DNA of 13,082 nucleotides from Chloroflexota bacterium. GTDB lineage: Bacteria > Chloroflexota > Limnocylindria > QHBO01. Made by a program: the position numbers and the translations under genes. Positions 1-5,425 of the stretch are shown one piece after another (the first letter of the stretch is position 1; each line of letters starts with the position of its first letter). The stretch is from NCBI GenBank assembly GCA_005880165.1, contig VBJP01000078.1, positions 1 through 13,082 on the forward strand, given 5' to 3'. The notes beneath the pieces were generated by a model that worked only from the letters and a program-made list of their open reading frames with translations, ran no database searches and was not told the DNA's origin.

Positions 1-1006
1 CCAGTCGCTCGGGATCGAAGCCCGCGTGGACTCCCACCGTCCCGCAGTCGGAGTAACTGGCGGCGAAGGTCGAGACGTCGTATGCCAGCGAACGCCGCTC
101 CCGAAGCTCCAGGAAGAGGCGGCTGCTCATGCCGTCTCCGAGCACGGCGCCGAGGAGGTCCAGGGTCCATCGGTCCGGATCCGTGCGCGACACGCCCGGC
201 ATGCCCAGGCACAGGTTCCCCTGGGCCAGACGACGATGGGCGACGCTGATCGAGCCAGCGTCTCCGAACAGCGGTGCGACCAGTGGCCCGATTGCGCTTG
301 GCTCGGCGCGCGCGGCCAGCGGGACCGGCGCCCCATCATCGGTCTCCCACCAGCGCTCAACCAGTCGCAGGACCGTGGCGTGATCGATCGCCCCGGCGGC
401 CGCCAGGACCATCGCACCCGGCCGGTACCAGCGCCGCCAGTGGGCCATGGCGGCGTCGCGCGTCGCGCGTCGCACGGAGCGCGGTGTTCCCGCGATCTCC
501 CGCCCGAGAGGATGCCGGCCAAAAAGGAGCTCGTCGAAGATGGTGAAGACGTGATCGGTGGGTGAGTCGACGTACATCCGGATCTCGTCGACGATGACCG
601 GCTTTTCCGCAGCGAGGTCGCTGCCGCGCAGGAGCGGCCGCGTGGCCAGCTCGCCGATCACGTTCAACGCGGTGGCGGCGGCCGAAGCCGGCACGCGCGC
701 GGTGTAGGCGGTCAGCTCGCGATCGGTGCTGGCGTTGACGCTGCCTCCGCAGCCCTCGATGAGCTCGGAGAGGCTGCCCGGATCGGGAAAGCCCGCGGTC
801 CCCTTGAAGACGAGGTGCTCGAGAAGGTGCGAGAGGCCCGCGGCGGACTCGTCCTCGTGGCGCGAGCCGACGCCCACGAACAGGGCGGCGGACACGGAAC
901 GTGCGTGCGACATCTCCTGGGTGACGACGCGGAGCCCGTTGTCGAGCACGGTCCGCACGTACGGGAGCTCCTCGCTCGGGCGGCGGGCCACCGAGCGCAC
1001 GGTCAC
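1..1006 (-). CDS. M16 family zinc metallopeptidase (insulinase/processing-peptidase type), C-terminus cut by window edge
   Basis: Partial gene: 335 codons are visible, while M16B proteins usually have about 420, so roughly the last 80 residues lie to the left of the window. The frame is open throughout. The inverted zinc motif HLLEH is at residues 60-64 (His60, Glu63, His64) and the distal Glu ligand is probably Glu141 in VIVDEIRMY, followed by the family-typical DSPTDHVF. YRPGAMVLAAAG (194-205) closes the N-terminal M16 half. The second half begins near 230 and contains LGDGMSSRLF and LRERRSLAYDV (289-311), the usual non-catalytic C-terminal M16 signature. The family cleaves peptides or processes secreted and misfolded polypeptides. 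No signal peptide is visible, so it is probably cytosolic. The GTG start at 1006 directly follows the TAG stop of the upstream gene with no gap, so translation is probably coupled. Family assignment is strong; substrate unknown. Confidence 0.9.
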   Translation of the reverse strand, partial: MTVRSVARRPSEELPYVRTVLDNGLRVVTQEMSHARSVSAALFVGVGSRHEDESAAGLSHLLEHLVFKGTAGFPDPGSLSELIEGCGGSVNASTDRELTAYTARVPASAAATALNVIGELATRPLLRGSDLAAEKPVIVDEIRMYVDSPTDHVFTIFDELLFGRHPLGREIAGTPRSVRRATRDAAMAHWRRWYRPGAMVLAAAGAIDHATVLRLVERWWETDDGAPVPLAARAEPSAIGPLVAPLFGDAGSISVAHRRLAQGNLCLGMPGVSRTDPDRWTLDLLGAVLGDGMSSRLFLELRERRSLAYDVSTFAASYSDCGTVGVHAGFDPERL

Positions 1007-1477
1007 CTACGCGTCCTCGTCCTCATCGGCGCCATCCGACGCATCGGGCGACATCATCAGCTCCATCTGGATGAAGCGCAGGTCGCGTGCCAGCTCTTCC
1101 GCGTTGCGCGGCAACGGGCGGCCGCCGCCCTCATCGACTCCCAGGCGTGGTGCGGAAGCAGCGAACTCCAGCACGACCCGCTCCGACCCGATGACCAGCG
1201 TGTAGACCAGGAGCTGCTCCGAGGTGGTGTCGAATTGGAGGTAGTCGAAGGAATCGAGATTGACGCAGATCGAGAGGGGCGTGAAGTAGCTGGCGATCTC
1301 TGGATGGTCGACCACCACGCGCTCGACCCAGCCGGTTCCCGAGCTCTCGACCTGGTTCCCGCGGTAGTACGCGTAGCTCACCGTCTGCTTCAGCAGCGGG
1401 CGCAGGATGTTGTAGATGTCGGTCTTGTCGGTGACGACGCCGGTGTTGATGTACAGCTTGGCTCGCGCGTCGGACAT
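1007..1477 (-). CDS. Conserved-looking hypothetical protein, 156 aa, acidic C-terminal tail
   Basis: I do not recognise this protein. The ATG at 1477 (MSDARAKLYIN) is preferred over an in-frame ATG at 1540, because the extra 21 residues are Arg/Pro-rich and look like non-coding translation. The body (about 1-130) is rich in Tyr, Phe and beta-branched residues (YINTGVVTDKTDIYNILR, SYAYYRGNQ, YFTPLSICVNLDSFDYLQF, LLVYTLVIGSERVVLEF), suggesting a compact mixed alpha/beta or beta-sheet cytosolic domain. There is no signal peptide or membrane segment. The last ~15 residues are strongly acidic and end in DEDEDA. It is the first gene of a two-gene unit: its TAG is followed at once by the GTG of the M16 peptidase, so the two are probably co-translated. 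It could be a partner, substrate adaptor or regulator of the peptidase, but that rests on position alone. Confidence 0.8.
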   Translation of the reverse strand: MSDARAKLYINTGVVTDKTDIYNILRPLLKQTVSYAYYRGNQVESSGTGWVERVVVDHPEIASYFTPLSICVNLDSFDYLQFDTTSEQLLVYTLVIGSERVVLEFAASAPRLGVDEGGGRPLPRNAEELARDLRFIQMELMMSPDASDGADEDEDA

Positions 1478-1507
1478 GGCGGTTCGATGCTGTCTCGCTC
1501 GACGGGG

Positions 1508-1525
1508 TGTCGGCGAGTCTAACAC
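1508..1525 (-). promoter_or_regulatory. Possible extended -10 promoter for the minus-strand unknown gene/M16 unit
   Basis: On the minus strand TGTTAGACT occurs, with TAGACT at 1521-1516. It is an extended -10 (TGn) box with 4 of 6 matches to TATAAT. It would place the transcription start near 1508 and leave a leader of about 30 nt before the ATG at 1477. No convincing -35 box is visible 16-18 nt upstream. Low confidence. Confidence 0.3.
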
Positions 1526-1569
1526 CGGCCTTTTGAGCACGGATGGACCGATGGACCAGCCAGCGCGCG

Positions 1570-1589
1570 GCCCCCGAAACGCCGGGGGC
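1570..1589. repeat. Perfect inverted repeat (7-bp arms, 6-nt spacer) beside the coaX -10 box
   Basis: GCCCCCG (1570-1576) and CGGGGGC (1583-1589) are exact reverse complements separated by AAACGC. The element lies between divergent genes, so it cannot end either transcript in a useful place. It covers the position where a -35 box for the coaX promoter would sit, making an operator or a leader hairpin of a longer transcript the two plausible readings. No known regulator site is recognised. Confidence 0.45.
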
Positions 1590-1595
1590 GGCTGC

Positions 1596-1601
1596 TAGGA
1601 T
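1596..1601 (+). promoter_or_regulatory. Candidate -10 box (TAGGAT) for a leaderless coaX transcript
   Basis: TAGGAT ends 9 nt before the coaX ATG at 1611, so transcription would begin at or within a few bases of the start codon. No Shine-Dalgarno sequence lies between the box and the ATG (TGTCGGCCAG), consistent with a leaderless mRNA. There is no clear -35 hexamer. The same arrangement (TANNAT 6-9 nt before ATG) recurs at two other starts in this window. Confidence 0.45.
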
Positions 1602-1610
1602 GTCGGCCAG

Positions 1611-2456
1611 ATGAAGCTCCTGGCCGTCGACATCGGGAACACGAACGTGACCCTCGGCCTCTTCGACGAGGCGGAGCTGGTCGGTTCCTGGCGAGGCACG
1701 ACCCAGGCGACGGCGACCGATGACGAAGTAGCGCTCCTGGCGAACGGGCTACTGGGCCTCGACGGGCACGCGCTGGGCGAGATCGATGCGGTAGCGGTGG
1801 CGAGCGTGGTGCCGCCCCTGACCACGACCTTCACGCGCATGATCCGCTCGAAAACCGGCCAGGCACCGCTCATCGTTGACGCCCGCAGCCTGGAGGGGAT
1901 CCTGGAGATCGAGATCGACCGCCCCGCCGAGGCCGGCGCGGATCGGCTCGCCAACGCGCTGGCGGCGAAGGTCGAGTTCGGCGGTCCGGCGATCGTGATC
2001 GACCTGGGCACCAGCACGAACTTCGACCTGGTGAGCGCCGAGGGCGCATACATCGGTGGCGCCATCGCCCCGGGCCTGGTTCTCTCGCTCGAGGCGCTCG
2101 TCGGATCGGCCAGCAAGCTGCCGCGCATCGAGCTGCGCCGGCCTCCCCACGCCATCGGCGCCAACACCGTGCATGCCATGCAGAGCGGCACGGTCCTGGG
2201 GTATATCGGGCTGGTGAGTGGCCTGTTGACCGCCTTGCGCGGCGAGCTGATCGAACGCTCCCCCGCGACCGCGCGGGTGACCGTGGTGGCCACCGGCGGG
2301 CACACGTACGAGCCGTGGTTGGCGGACGTGCTGGGCATCGACTCGGTTGAGCCGGACCTGACGCTTCGCGGCATCCGCTATGCCTGGGACGGGATCCGCC
2401 GCCGCCAGGGCGACGCGGTGCAGCGCGAATCCGTCACGGGGGGCCGTGGCACGTGA
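1611..2456 (+). CDS. coaX: Type III pantothenate kinase (CoaX)
   Basis: Phosphorylates pantothenate to 4'-phosphopantothenate, the first committed step of CoA synthesis; type III kinases need a monovalent cation and are not inhibited by CoA. The 281-aa product carries the family motifs in order: DIGNTN (7-12, ATP phosphate binding, ASKHA fold), GADR (109-112, pantothenate pocket), DLGTSTNFD (131-139), GGAIAPGL (149-156), NTVHAMQSG (185-193) and ATGGHT (227-232). The loop usually reads DFGTATTFD; the Asn here is a variant I believe also occurs in Actinomycetota and Chloroflexota. It is about 20 residues longer than typical because of a polar C-terminal tail. The ATG at 1611 is chosen because MKLLAVDIGN is the normal N-terminus. 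It heads the CoA operon; its TGA overlaps the GTG of coaBC by 4 bp (GTGA). Confidence 0.95.
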   Translation: MKLLAVDIGNTNVTLGLFDEAELVGSWRGTTQATATDDEVALLANGLLGLDGHALGEIDAVAVASVVPPLTTTFTRMIRSKTGQAPLIVDARSLEGILEIEIDRPAEAGADRLANALAAKVEFGGPAIVIDLGTSTNFDLVSAEGAYIGGAIAPGLVLSLEALVGSASKLPRIELRRPPHAIGANTVHAMQSGTVLGYIGLVSGLLTALRGELIERSPATARVTVVATGGHTYEPWLADVLGIDSVEPDLTLRGIRYAWDGIRRRQGDAVQRESVTGGRGT

Positions 2457-3748
2457 GCCCGGAGCGCGGTCCTCTGGCCGGCCGCCGCATCGTGGTGGGA
2501 GTCACCGGCAGCATCGCCGCCTACAAGGCCGTCCTCCTGGTGCGGCGCCTCATGGAGCGCGGCGCGACGGTCGACGTGGCGCTCACGCGCTCCGCGGCCG
2601 CCTTCGTCACGCCCCTCACCTTCGCGAGCCTCACGCATCGACCCGTGGTGAGCGACGTCCTGGACCTGGACGCCGAGCAGCAGATCGCGCACATCGAGCT
2701 CGCCGAGGCGGCGGACGCGGTGGTCGTTGCGCCAGCCACCGCCAACGTGCTCGCCGAGCTCGCGATCGGGATGGCGAGCAGCTCGGTAACCGCCATCGCC
2801 TGCGCCAGCCGCGCCCCGGTGGTCGTCGCGCCGGCCATGGATGCGGGCATGTGGACCAATCCGGCGACGCAGCGCAACGTGGCCACGCTGCGCGAGTTCG
2901 GCTACCTGCTCGTCGAGCCGGAGGTCGGGTCGCTCGCCTCGGGGCTGACGGGGATCGGGCGGCTCGCCGAGCCCGGCACCATCGCGGACACCGTCGAGCG
3001 GCTCTTTGAGCGTGCCGGCGACCTGGAGGGCCTGCGGGTGGTGGTCAGCGCGGGCGGGACCCGCGAGCCGATCGACCCGGTGCGCTTCATCGGCAACCGG
3101 AGCAGCGGCAAGATGGGGACCGCCATCGCCGAGGCGGCGCGGGACCGCGGCGCGACCGTCACGCTGATCGCCGGGGCGATGAGCGTCAATCCACCGCCCG
3201 GAGTCAGCGTGGTGAACGCGACGACCGCACAGGCCATGCGGCAGGCGGTCATGCGGGAGGCTCCCGGCGCCGACATCCTGGTCATGGCCGCCGCCGTCGC
3301 CGACTTCGCGCCGAAGCAGGCCAGCGGCCGCAAGATCAAGCGCGACGGGGCCGAGCTGCAGGTGGAGCTGGTCCCGAACCCGGACATCATCGCGGAGGTC
3401 GCCGAGATGCCCACCGACATCCGCCCGTTCCTGATCGGCTTTGCGGCCGAGAGCCAGGACCTCGAGGCCAACGCCATTGGCAAGCTCCGCGACAAGGGCC
3501 TCGACCTGATCGTGGGAAACGTGGTTGGTGGCCCCTTCGACGCCATCGGCTCGGATGAGAACAAGGTGACCGTCTTCGGTTCTGAAGGTGCGCTGACGGA
3601 TTGGCCGATGCTCCCGAAGCGCCAGATTGCGGAGAGGCTCTGGGACCTTATCGCGGATCGATACCGCAGCGCCCGCGGTCCCGACGGCGCGCAGAAGGAG
3701 AAGGCCGGGCGCCGGCCACGCGCCGGCTCGGCCGGCAGCCGCCGCTAG
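2453..3748 (+). CDS. coaBC: Bifunctional phosphopantothenoylcysteine decarboxylase / phosphopantothenate-cysteine ligase (CoaBC)
   Basis: Joins cysteine to 4'-phosphopantothenate using CTP (CoaB), then decarboxylates the product to 4'-phosphopantetheine with FMN (CoaC). The 431-aa length is slightly above the usual ~400. CoaC half (about 10-185): GSIAAYK (19-25, FMN), the catalytic His80 in IAHIELAEAAD, APATAN (93-98), PAMDAGMW (127-134) and the substrate flap GSLASGLTGIGR (159-170). CoaB half (about 192-408): SAGGTREPIDPVRFIGNRSS (199-218), MAAAVADF (278-285), KIKRDG (294-299), NPDI (309-312), GFAAES (329-334). The usual PxMNxxMW motif has Asp for Asn at residue 130, and the GxAD loop after APATAN reads GMAS. 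A basic, Gly/Ala-rich tail (about 409-431) follows the last domain and is probably disordered. The GTG start overlaps the coaX stop and has a GGGGGG-type ribosome site about 10 nt upstream. Confidence 0.95.
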   Translation: MSPERGPLAGRRIVVGVTGSIAAYKAVLLVRRLMERGATVDVALTRSAAAFVTPLTFASLTHRPVVSDVLDLDAEQQIAHIELAEAADAVVVAPATANVLAELAIGMASSSVTAIACASRAPVVVAPAMDAGMWTNPATQRNVATLREFGYLLVEPEVGSLASGLTGIGRLAEPGTIADTVERLFERAGDLEGLRVVVSAGGTREPIDPVRFIGNRSSGKMGTAIAEAARDRGATVTLIAGAMSVNPPPGVSVVNATTAQAMRQAVMREAPGADILVMAAAVADFAPKQASGRKIKRDGAELQVELVPNPDIIAEVAEMPTDIRPFLIGFAAESQDLEANAIGKLRDKGLDLIVGNVVGGPFDAIGSDENKVTVFGSEGALTDWPMLPKRQIAERLWDLIADRYRSARGPDGAQKEKAGRRPRAGSAGSRR

Positions 3749-3751
3749 CCG

Positions 3752-4606
3752 GTGATCGTCACCCGCACCGTCCCGGACCTGCGGGCAGCCATCCTGGAGC
3801 GTCGGCTCGCTGGCGATTCGGTGGGATTCGTGCCGACTATGGGCTTCCTGCACGAGGGACAGCTATCGCTGGTCCGCAGCGCGGCCGAACAGAACGGCTG
3901 CGTGGTGGTCAGCTGCTTCGTCAATCCAACCGTCTTCTCCAATGCGCAGGAGCTGGCCAGCTACCCTCGCGACGAGGCGCGCGACCTCGCCCTCCTCGAG
4001 CGGGAACGGGTCGACATCGTCTTCCTCCCCGACGTGCACACCGTCTATCCGGTGGATGACCTGACGAGGGTCACCGTTGAGGGTCTCACCCGGAGGCTCG
4101 AGGGCGCATCACGTCCCGGCTACCTGGACGGGCTTACGACGGCCACCCTCAAGCTCATCAACCTAGTCGGACCCGCACGCCTGTACCTCGGCCAGAAGGA
4201 GGCCCAGCGGGTGGTGGTCATCCGTCGCATGCTGCGCGACCTGTTCGTGAACCTCGAGGTCGTCGTCTGCCCCACGGTGCGGGATCCGGACGGCCTGGCC
4301 ATCTCCGCGGCCAACCGCGCCCTCTCGATCGAGGAGCGCCACGCGGCGACGTGCCTGTTCGCGGCGCTCGAATCAGTCCGCAAGGCGTACGAGCGCGGCG
4401 AGCGATCCGCCGAGGTCCTGCGTGCACGGATGACCGATGTGATCGCCGCTGAATCCATGGCGCGCCCCGACTACATCAGCGTCGCCGACGCCTACAGCCT
4501 CGATGAGCTGCAGCGCATCACCGGACCGGCCCTGGCACTCCTCGCAGTGTGGATCGGCCGCACCCGTCTGACCGATTGTCTGCCCCTCGCCTGGGACGCC
4601 GCGTGA
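3752..4606 (+). CDS. panC: PanC-like protein (pantoate-beta-alanine ligase family) with a divergent active site
   Basis: Canonical PanC condenses pantoate and beta-alanine with ATP via a pantoyl-adenylate. The 284-aa length and overall order fit the family: VPTMGFLHEG (27-36), FVNPT (56-60), YPRD (71-74), RPGYLDGLTT (121-130), LGQKEAQR (146-153), CPTVRDPDGLAIS (173-185), C-terminal DYISVAD and IGRTRLTD (268-275). Compared with the M. tuberculosis enzyme many ligand residues differ: His44 is kept (His34) but His47 is Gln37; Gln72 is Val61; Lys160 is kept (Lys149) but Asp161 is Glu150 and Gln164 is Arg153; Ser196 is kept (Ser185) but Ser197 and Arg198 are Ala186 and Ala187; RPGHF reads RPGYL. 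The frame is intact, so it is not a decaying pseudogene. The GTG start is 3 nt after the coaBC stop and has no Shine-Dalgarno, implying coupled translation. It may be an altered-specificity paralog, a non-catalytic homologue or a functional lineage variant. Confidence 0.85.
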   Translation: MIVTRTVPDLRAAILERRLAGDSVGFVPTMGFLHEGQLSLVRSAAEQNGCVVVSCFVNPTVFSNAQELASYPRDEARDLALLERERVDIVFLPDVHTVYPVDDLTRVTVEGLTRRLEGASRPGYLDGLTTATLKLINLVGPARLYLGQKEAQRVVVIRRMLRDLFVNLEVVVCPTVRDPDGLAISAANRALSIEERHAATCLFAALESVRKAYERGERSAEVLRARMTDVIAAESMARPDYISVADAYSLDELQRITGPALALLAVWIGRTRLTDCLPLAWDAA

Positions 4607-4668
4607 GCCGAGCCGAGCCCCGCCCGAGCCGCGGTCGGTCCTCGTCTCGCTGACCCCAGAAAGTACTA

Positions 4669-4696
4669 GTGACCGGGGGACTTCAGCCCGTATGAT
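4669..4696 (+). promoter_or_regulatory. Sigma-70-like promoter upstream of a candidate small RNA
   Basis: GTGACC (4669-4674), a 16-nt spacer and TATGAT (4691-4696) form a plausible vegetative promoter (4/6 and 5/6 matches). The spacer holds an imperfect dyad GGGACTTCAGCCC (4677-4689) that resembles the DosR/DevR-type box GGGACTWWAGTCCC. A perfect palindrome GCCGGCCGGC (4697-4706) sits where transcription would start, about 4703. The same -35/spacer/-10 geometry precedes the glutamate dehydrogenase gene. Regulator identity is speculative. Confidence 0.5.
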
Positions 4697-4702
4697 GCCG
4701 GC

Positions 4703-4790
4703 CGGCGCCACGGTCCCCGGAACGCGACCGGATGGACCGCGACGCAATGGGAGGCCGGCGAGTGCCCACGTCCGGCCTCCCCTCGTTTTC
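4703..4790 (+). ncRNA. Candidate small RNA (about 85-90 nt, two hairpins)
   Basis: Between the promoter-like element and the terminator lies a segment predicted by hand to fold into two strong hairpins. The first pairs CGGTCC (4711-4716) with GGACCG (4734-4739) and CCGG (4717-4720) with CCGG (4728-4731) around the loop AACGCGA, with an AT bulge. It is extended by GCG (4705-4707) with CGC (4743-4745) across a 3x3 internal loop. The second is the terminator stem. No long open frame on this strand looks coding. The segment lies between convergent genes, after panC and beyond the stop of the HhH-GPD gene. I recognise no known riboswitch or RNA family. It could instead be just the 3' end of the panC transcript. 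The 5' end is inferred from the -10 position. Confidence 0.4.
4749..4789 (+). terminator. Rho-independent terminator after the CoA operon / candidate small RNA
   Basis: Perfect 10-bp stem GGGAGGCCGG (4749-4758) with CCGGCCTCCC (4772-4781), a 13-nt loop, then CTCGTTTT. The T run is only on the plus strand, so it ends transcripts coming from coaX-coaBC-panC or from the nearby promoter at 4691. On the minus strand the stem follows the stop of the HhH-GPD gene by about 17 nt but lacks a T tract, so termination there would be weak. Confidence 0.8.
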
Positions 4791-4798
4791 GGCGCGTG

Positions 4799-5389
4799 TC
4801 AGGGGCGCTTGCCGGCGGCGCGCATGGCGGCCTTGTGAGCCCGCTTCCCTTCCTGGTAGCGCGTCAGCGCCTCGGGGGAGTCGACGTCCCCCAGCGTCGG
4901 GTGACGCGGCAGACGCTCGGCGAGACCCGGCAGCTCCACCCCAAGCCGCTTGGAGAGGATGGCCATGATGCTGTTCGCCTTCATCTCCCCGATCGAGGGC
5001 AGCGCGAGCAGCCGGGCCTGGAGGTCCGCCCCATCGCGCGCCTCGCGCCATACCCTGCCGGCGTCTCCTCCGTACTGCTCGGTGATCGCGTCCGCCAGCG
5101 CCTGCACCCGCCTGGCCATGGCTCCGGGGAATCGATGCAGGGCGGGACGCTCGCGGAAGCGCTTGTCGAGCTCCGCGGGGTCGGTGCCCGCGATGCGGGC
5201 CGGATCGAGATGGCCCAGGCGGCGACGGAGCTCCATCGGGCCGGAGAAGGCCTTCTGCACGGTCACCTGCTGGTCGAGGGCGAAGCCCACCAGCAGGGCG
5301 AAAGGATCGGAGACGAGGAGCCGATCGGCTTCCTGGTCGCCGGTGAAGTGGAGTCGGTCGGCAGCGGGTCGGACGGCGGTGGCGGTCAT
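4799..5389 (-). CDS. HhH-GPD family base-excision-repair-like protein (uncharacterised family)
   Basis: The 196-aa product resembles the short uncharacterised HhH-GPD proteins common in Actinomycetota (TIGR03252 type). Visible features: an N-terminal TGDQEADRLL and LVGFALDQQVTVQKAFSG (33-50), RFPGAMARRVQ (86-96), the helix-hairpin-helix LPSIGEMKANSI (130-141) and a basic C-terminal tail (182-196). Characterised HhH-GPD glycosylases have a catalytic Asp in a VDTHV-like segment after the hairpin. Here the equivalent region is ILSKRLGVELPG with no Asp, and the FeS cysteine cluster of Nth/MutY is also absent. A DNA-binding or damage-sensing role, or an unusual active site, is possible but unproven. 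It starts 36 nt after the preceding gene. TACGAT ends 6 nt before the ATG, so an extra leaderless transcript is possible. Confidence 0.85.
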   Translation of the reverse strand: MTATAVRPAADRLHFTGDQEADRLLVSDPFALLVGFALDQQVTVQKAFSGPMELRRRLGHLDPARIAGTDPAELDKRFRERPALHRFPGAMARRVQALADAITEQYGGDAGRVWREARDGADLQARLLALPSIGEMKANSIMAILSKRLGVELPGLAERLPRHPTLGDVDSPEALTRYQEGKRAHKAAMRAAGKRP

Positions 5390-5395
5390 GCCGGC

Positions 5396-5401
5396 ATCGT
5401 A
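5396..5401 (-). promoter_or_regulatory. Candidate leaderless -10 box (TACGAT) for the HhH-GPD gene
   Basis: TACGAT on the minus strand ends 6 nt before the ATG at 5389, the spacing expected if transcription starts at the A of ATG. No Shine-Dalgarno sequence is present in GCCGGC between them. No -35 box is evident, so this would be an extra start inside the operon. Confidence 0.35.
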
Positions 5402-5425
5402 CGGCCGGCGTCCAGCGGACCGCGC

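Noticed and set aside
26..565. 179-aa plus-strand open frame at the left edge
   Set aside because: Lies antisense to the M16 peptidase, whose HLLEH and C-terminal signatures are clear; composition is shadow-like.
2378..3853. 491-aa minus-strand open frame opposite coaBC
   Set aside because: Shadow of coaBC; no recognisable domain, and it would also overlap coaX and panC.
4605..4630. GAGCC short tandem repeats just after panC
   Set aside because: Only a few degenerate units in GC-rich DNA; most likely chance low complexity.
4703..4790. Known riboswitch (e.g. guanidine-II type paired hairpins)
   Set aside because: The loops AACGCGA and CGAGTGCCCACGT lack the ACGR tetraloops expected, and no downstream plus-strand gene would be controlled.
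4732..4968. Short plus-strand open frame starting inside the candidate small RNA
   Set aside because: It runs through the terminator and antisense to the HhH-GPD gene, with Arg/Pro/Ala-rich shadow composition and no ribosome site.
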